Shown here: piece by piece, positions 12,505 through 12,917 of the stretch
Layout of the letters: each line of letters begins with the position of its first letter
Position numbering within the stretch: position 1 is the first letter of the stretch
Origin: Clostridiales bacterium
GTDB taxonomy: Bacteria > Bacillota > Clostridia > Lachnospirales > WQUN01
DNA length: 12,917 nucleotides
Direction of reading: 5' to 3'
Assembly: GCA_031273705.1 (NCBI GenBank)
Contig: JAISRJ010000299.1
Location: 1 to 12,917 of the forward strand
Notes under the pieces: model-generated
Told to the model about the DNA's origin: nothing
What the model saw: the letters and a program-made list of their open reading frames with translations, nothing else
Database searches by the model: none
Program-made: the position numbers and the translations under genes

Positions 12505-12917
12505 CTATTCTTTTACTAAAAATGCTGGAATATAATTATATGGTATTTTTTGAATAATATTTTCTTTCTTGCCAAGGGATTTTATGAATTCATTAATTGC
12601 TTTTGTAGCACCATCAATTTGTCCATAATCATCAAAAATAATTATTCCACCTTTTACAACTTTTTCATACAAATATTCCAGAGATGATTTTGTAGTCTCA
12701 TATACATCAACATCTATATGTAGTAAAGCAATTTGTGTTGCCGGATTTTGTTTAAAATAATCTGAAAATATATCTGGTATAAATCCTTTTACTAGGTAAA
12801 CATTTTTAAACCCTTTATGATCAAAAATTTCTATTAATTCTTCTTTAGAAATTCCATCCCCTGCTTCTGTTTCAAATTTTTTTATAAAATTTTTATCTGA
12901 TAACATTGATACACTAT
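12505..12917 (-). CDS. TylF/MycF-like SAM-dependent O-methyltransferase, C-terminal part (partial)
   Basis: The open frame runs from the right edge to the stop at 12505 and gives at least 137 residues; the family is usually 200-250, so the N-terminus and SAM-binding loop lie outside. Typical motifs are 'NVYLVKGFIPDIFSDYF', 'IALLHIDVDVYETTKSSLEY' (the DxD-type metal/substrate region of TylF/MycF macrocin-O-methyltransferase-like enzymes) and 'VVKGGIIIFDDYG', followed by 'GATKAINEFI'. Such enzymes methylate sugar hydroxyls in natural products, and homologues are frequent in surface polysaccharide clusters; the role here is inferred. The ATG at 12906 is probably internal. The gene is clearly more AT-rich than the ribosomal operon, hinting at acquired DNA. 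Confidence 0.82.
   Translation of the reverse strand, partial: SVSMLSDKNFIKKFETEAGDGISKEELIEIFDHKGFKNVYLVKGFIPDIFSDYFKQNPATQIALLHIDVDVYETTKSSLEYLYEKVVKGGIIIFDDYGQIDGATKAINEFIKSLGKKENIIQKIPYNYIPAFLVKE

Overview
The window looks like chromosomal DNA from a low-to-moderate GC Firmicute, most likely a Clostridia member. The best evidence is the rplU-prp-rpmA-obg cluster: L27 carries the Firmicutes-type N-terminal extension (MLRLNLSFF before AHKKG), and the Prp cysteine protease that removes it lies next door. Other Gram-positive signs are a BceB-type FtsX permease, strong GGAGG ribosome binding sites, several GTG starts, and a tRNA gene without an encoded CCA.

Layout. 1-134 is the 3' end of a BceA-like ABC ATPase, overlapped by its BceB-like permease (121-2166, +). 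A terminator at 2178-2222 is shared with a convergent CDF metal transporter (3136-2252, -), which has its own clear promoter. A secreted protein of unknown role follows (3293-4237, +). It is separated by a 17-bp perfect inverted repeat from the minus-strand ribosomal operon rplU (GTG start at 6697), prp, rpmA and obg. That operon has a candidate promoter and a structured L21-type leader. The 6698-7089 gap also holds three copies of an 11-bp repeat and two DnaA-box-like sites. 9890-7090 (-) is a three-gene redox operon: an FMN flavodoxin-fold protein with a Cys cluster, an aldo/keto reductase with a two-cluster ferredoxin tail, and a soluble AKR5-type aldo/keto reductase. It is transcribed divergently from a MerR regulator (10008-10406, +) whose Cys53 aligns with the sensor Cys of the AdhR class. 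The 66-bp stretch between the flavoprotein's -10 box and the MerR start holds a textbook MerR promoter: 19-bp spacer with a dyad across it. I read this as an electrophile/aldehyde-responsive detoxification switch.

10407-10934 is decayed, gene-poor DNA with an IS-like end sequence, an ORF remnant and an intrinsic terminator. 10935-12255 is a wrecked IS200/IS605 (IS608-like) transposon. Its divergent tnpA and tnpB have both lost their middles (HUH motif in tnpA, RuvC-I in tnpB), yet both terminal hairpins and a highly structured right end, where the omega/reRNA of TnpB systems is encoded, are well preserved. It abuts the 3' end of a tRNA-Val(CAC) gene (12328-12256, -) with a near-consensus promoter. 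The window ends in an AT-rich partial TylF-like methyltransferase (-), probably accessory DNA.

The best candidates for something new are the retained omegaRNA-like right end of a catalytically dead TnpB element next to a tRNA, the MerR-controlled Fe-S/AKR operon, and the Prp protease with an unusually short His-Cys spacing. I see no CRISPR array, rRNA, prophage or complete defence system.
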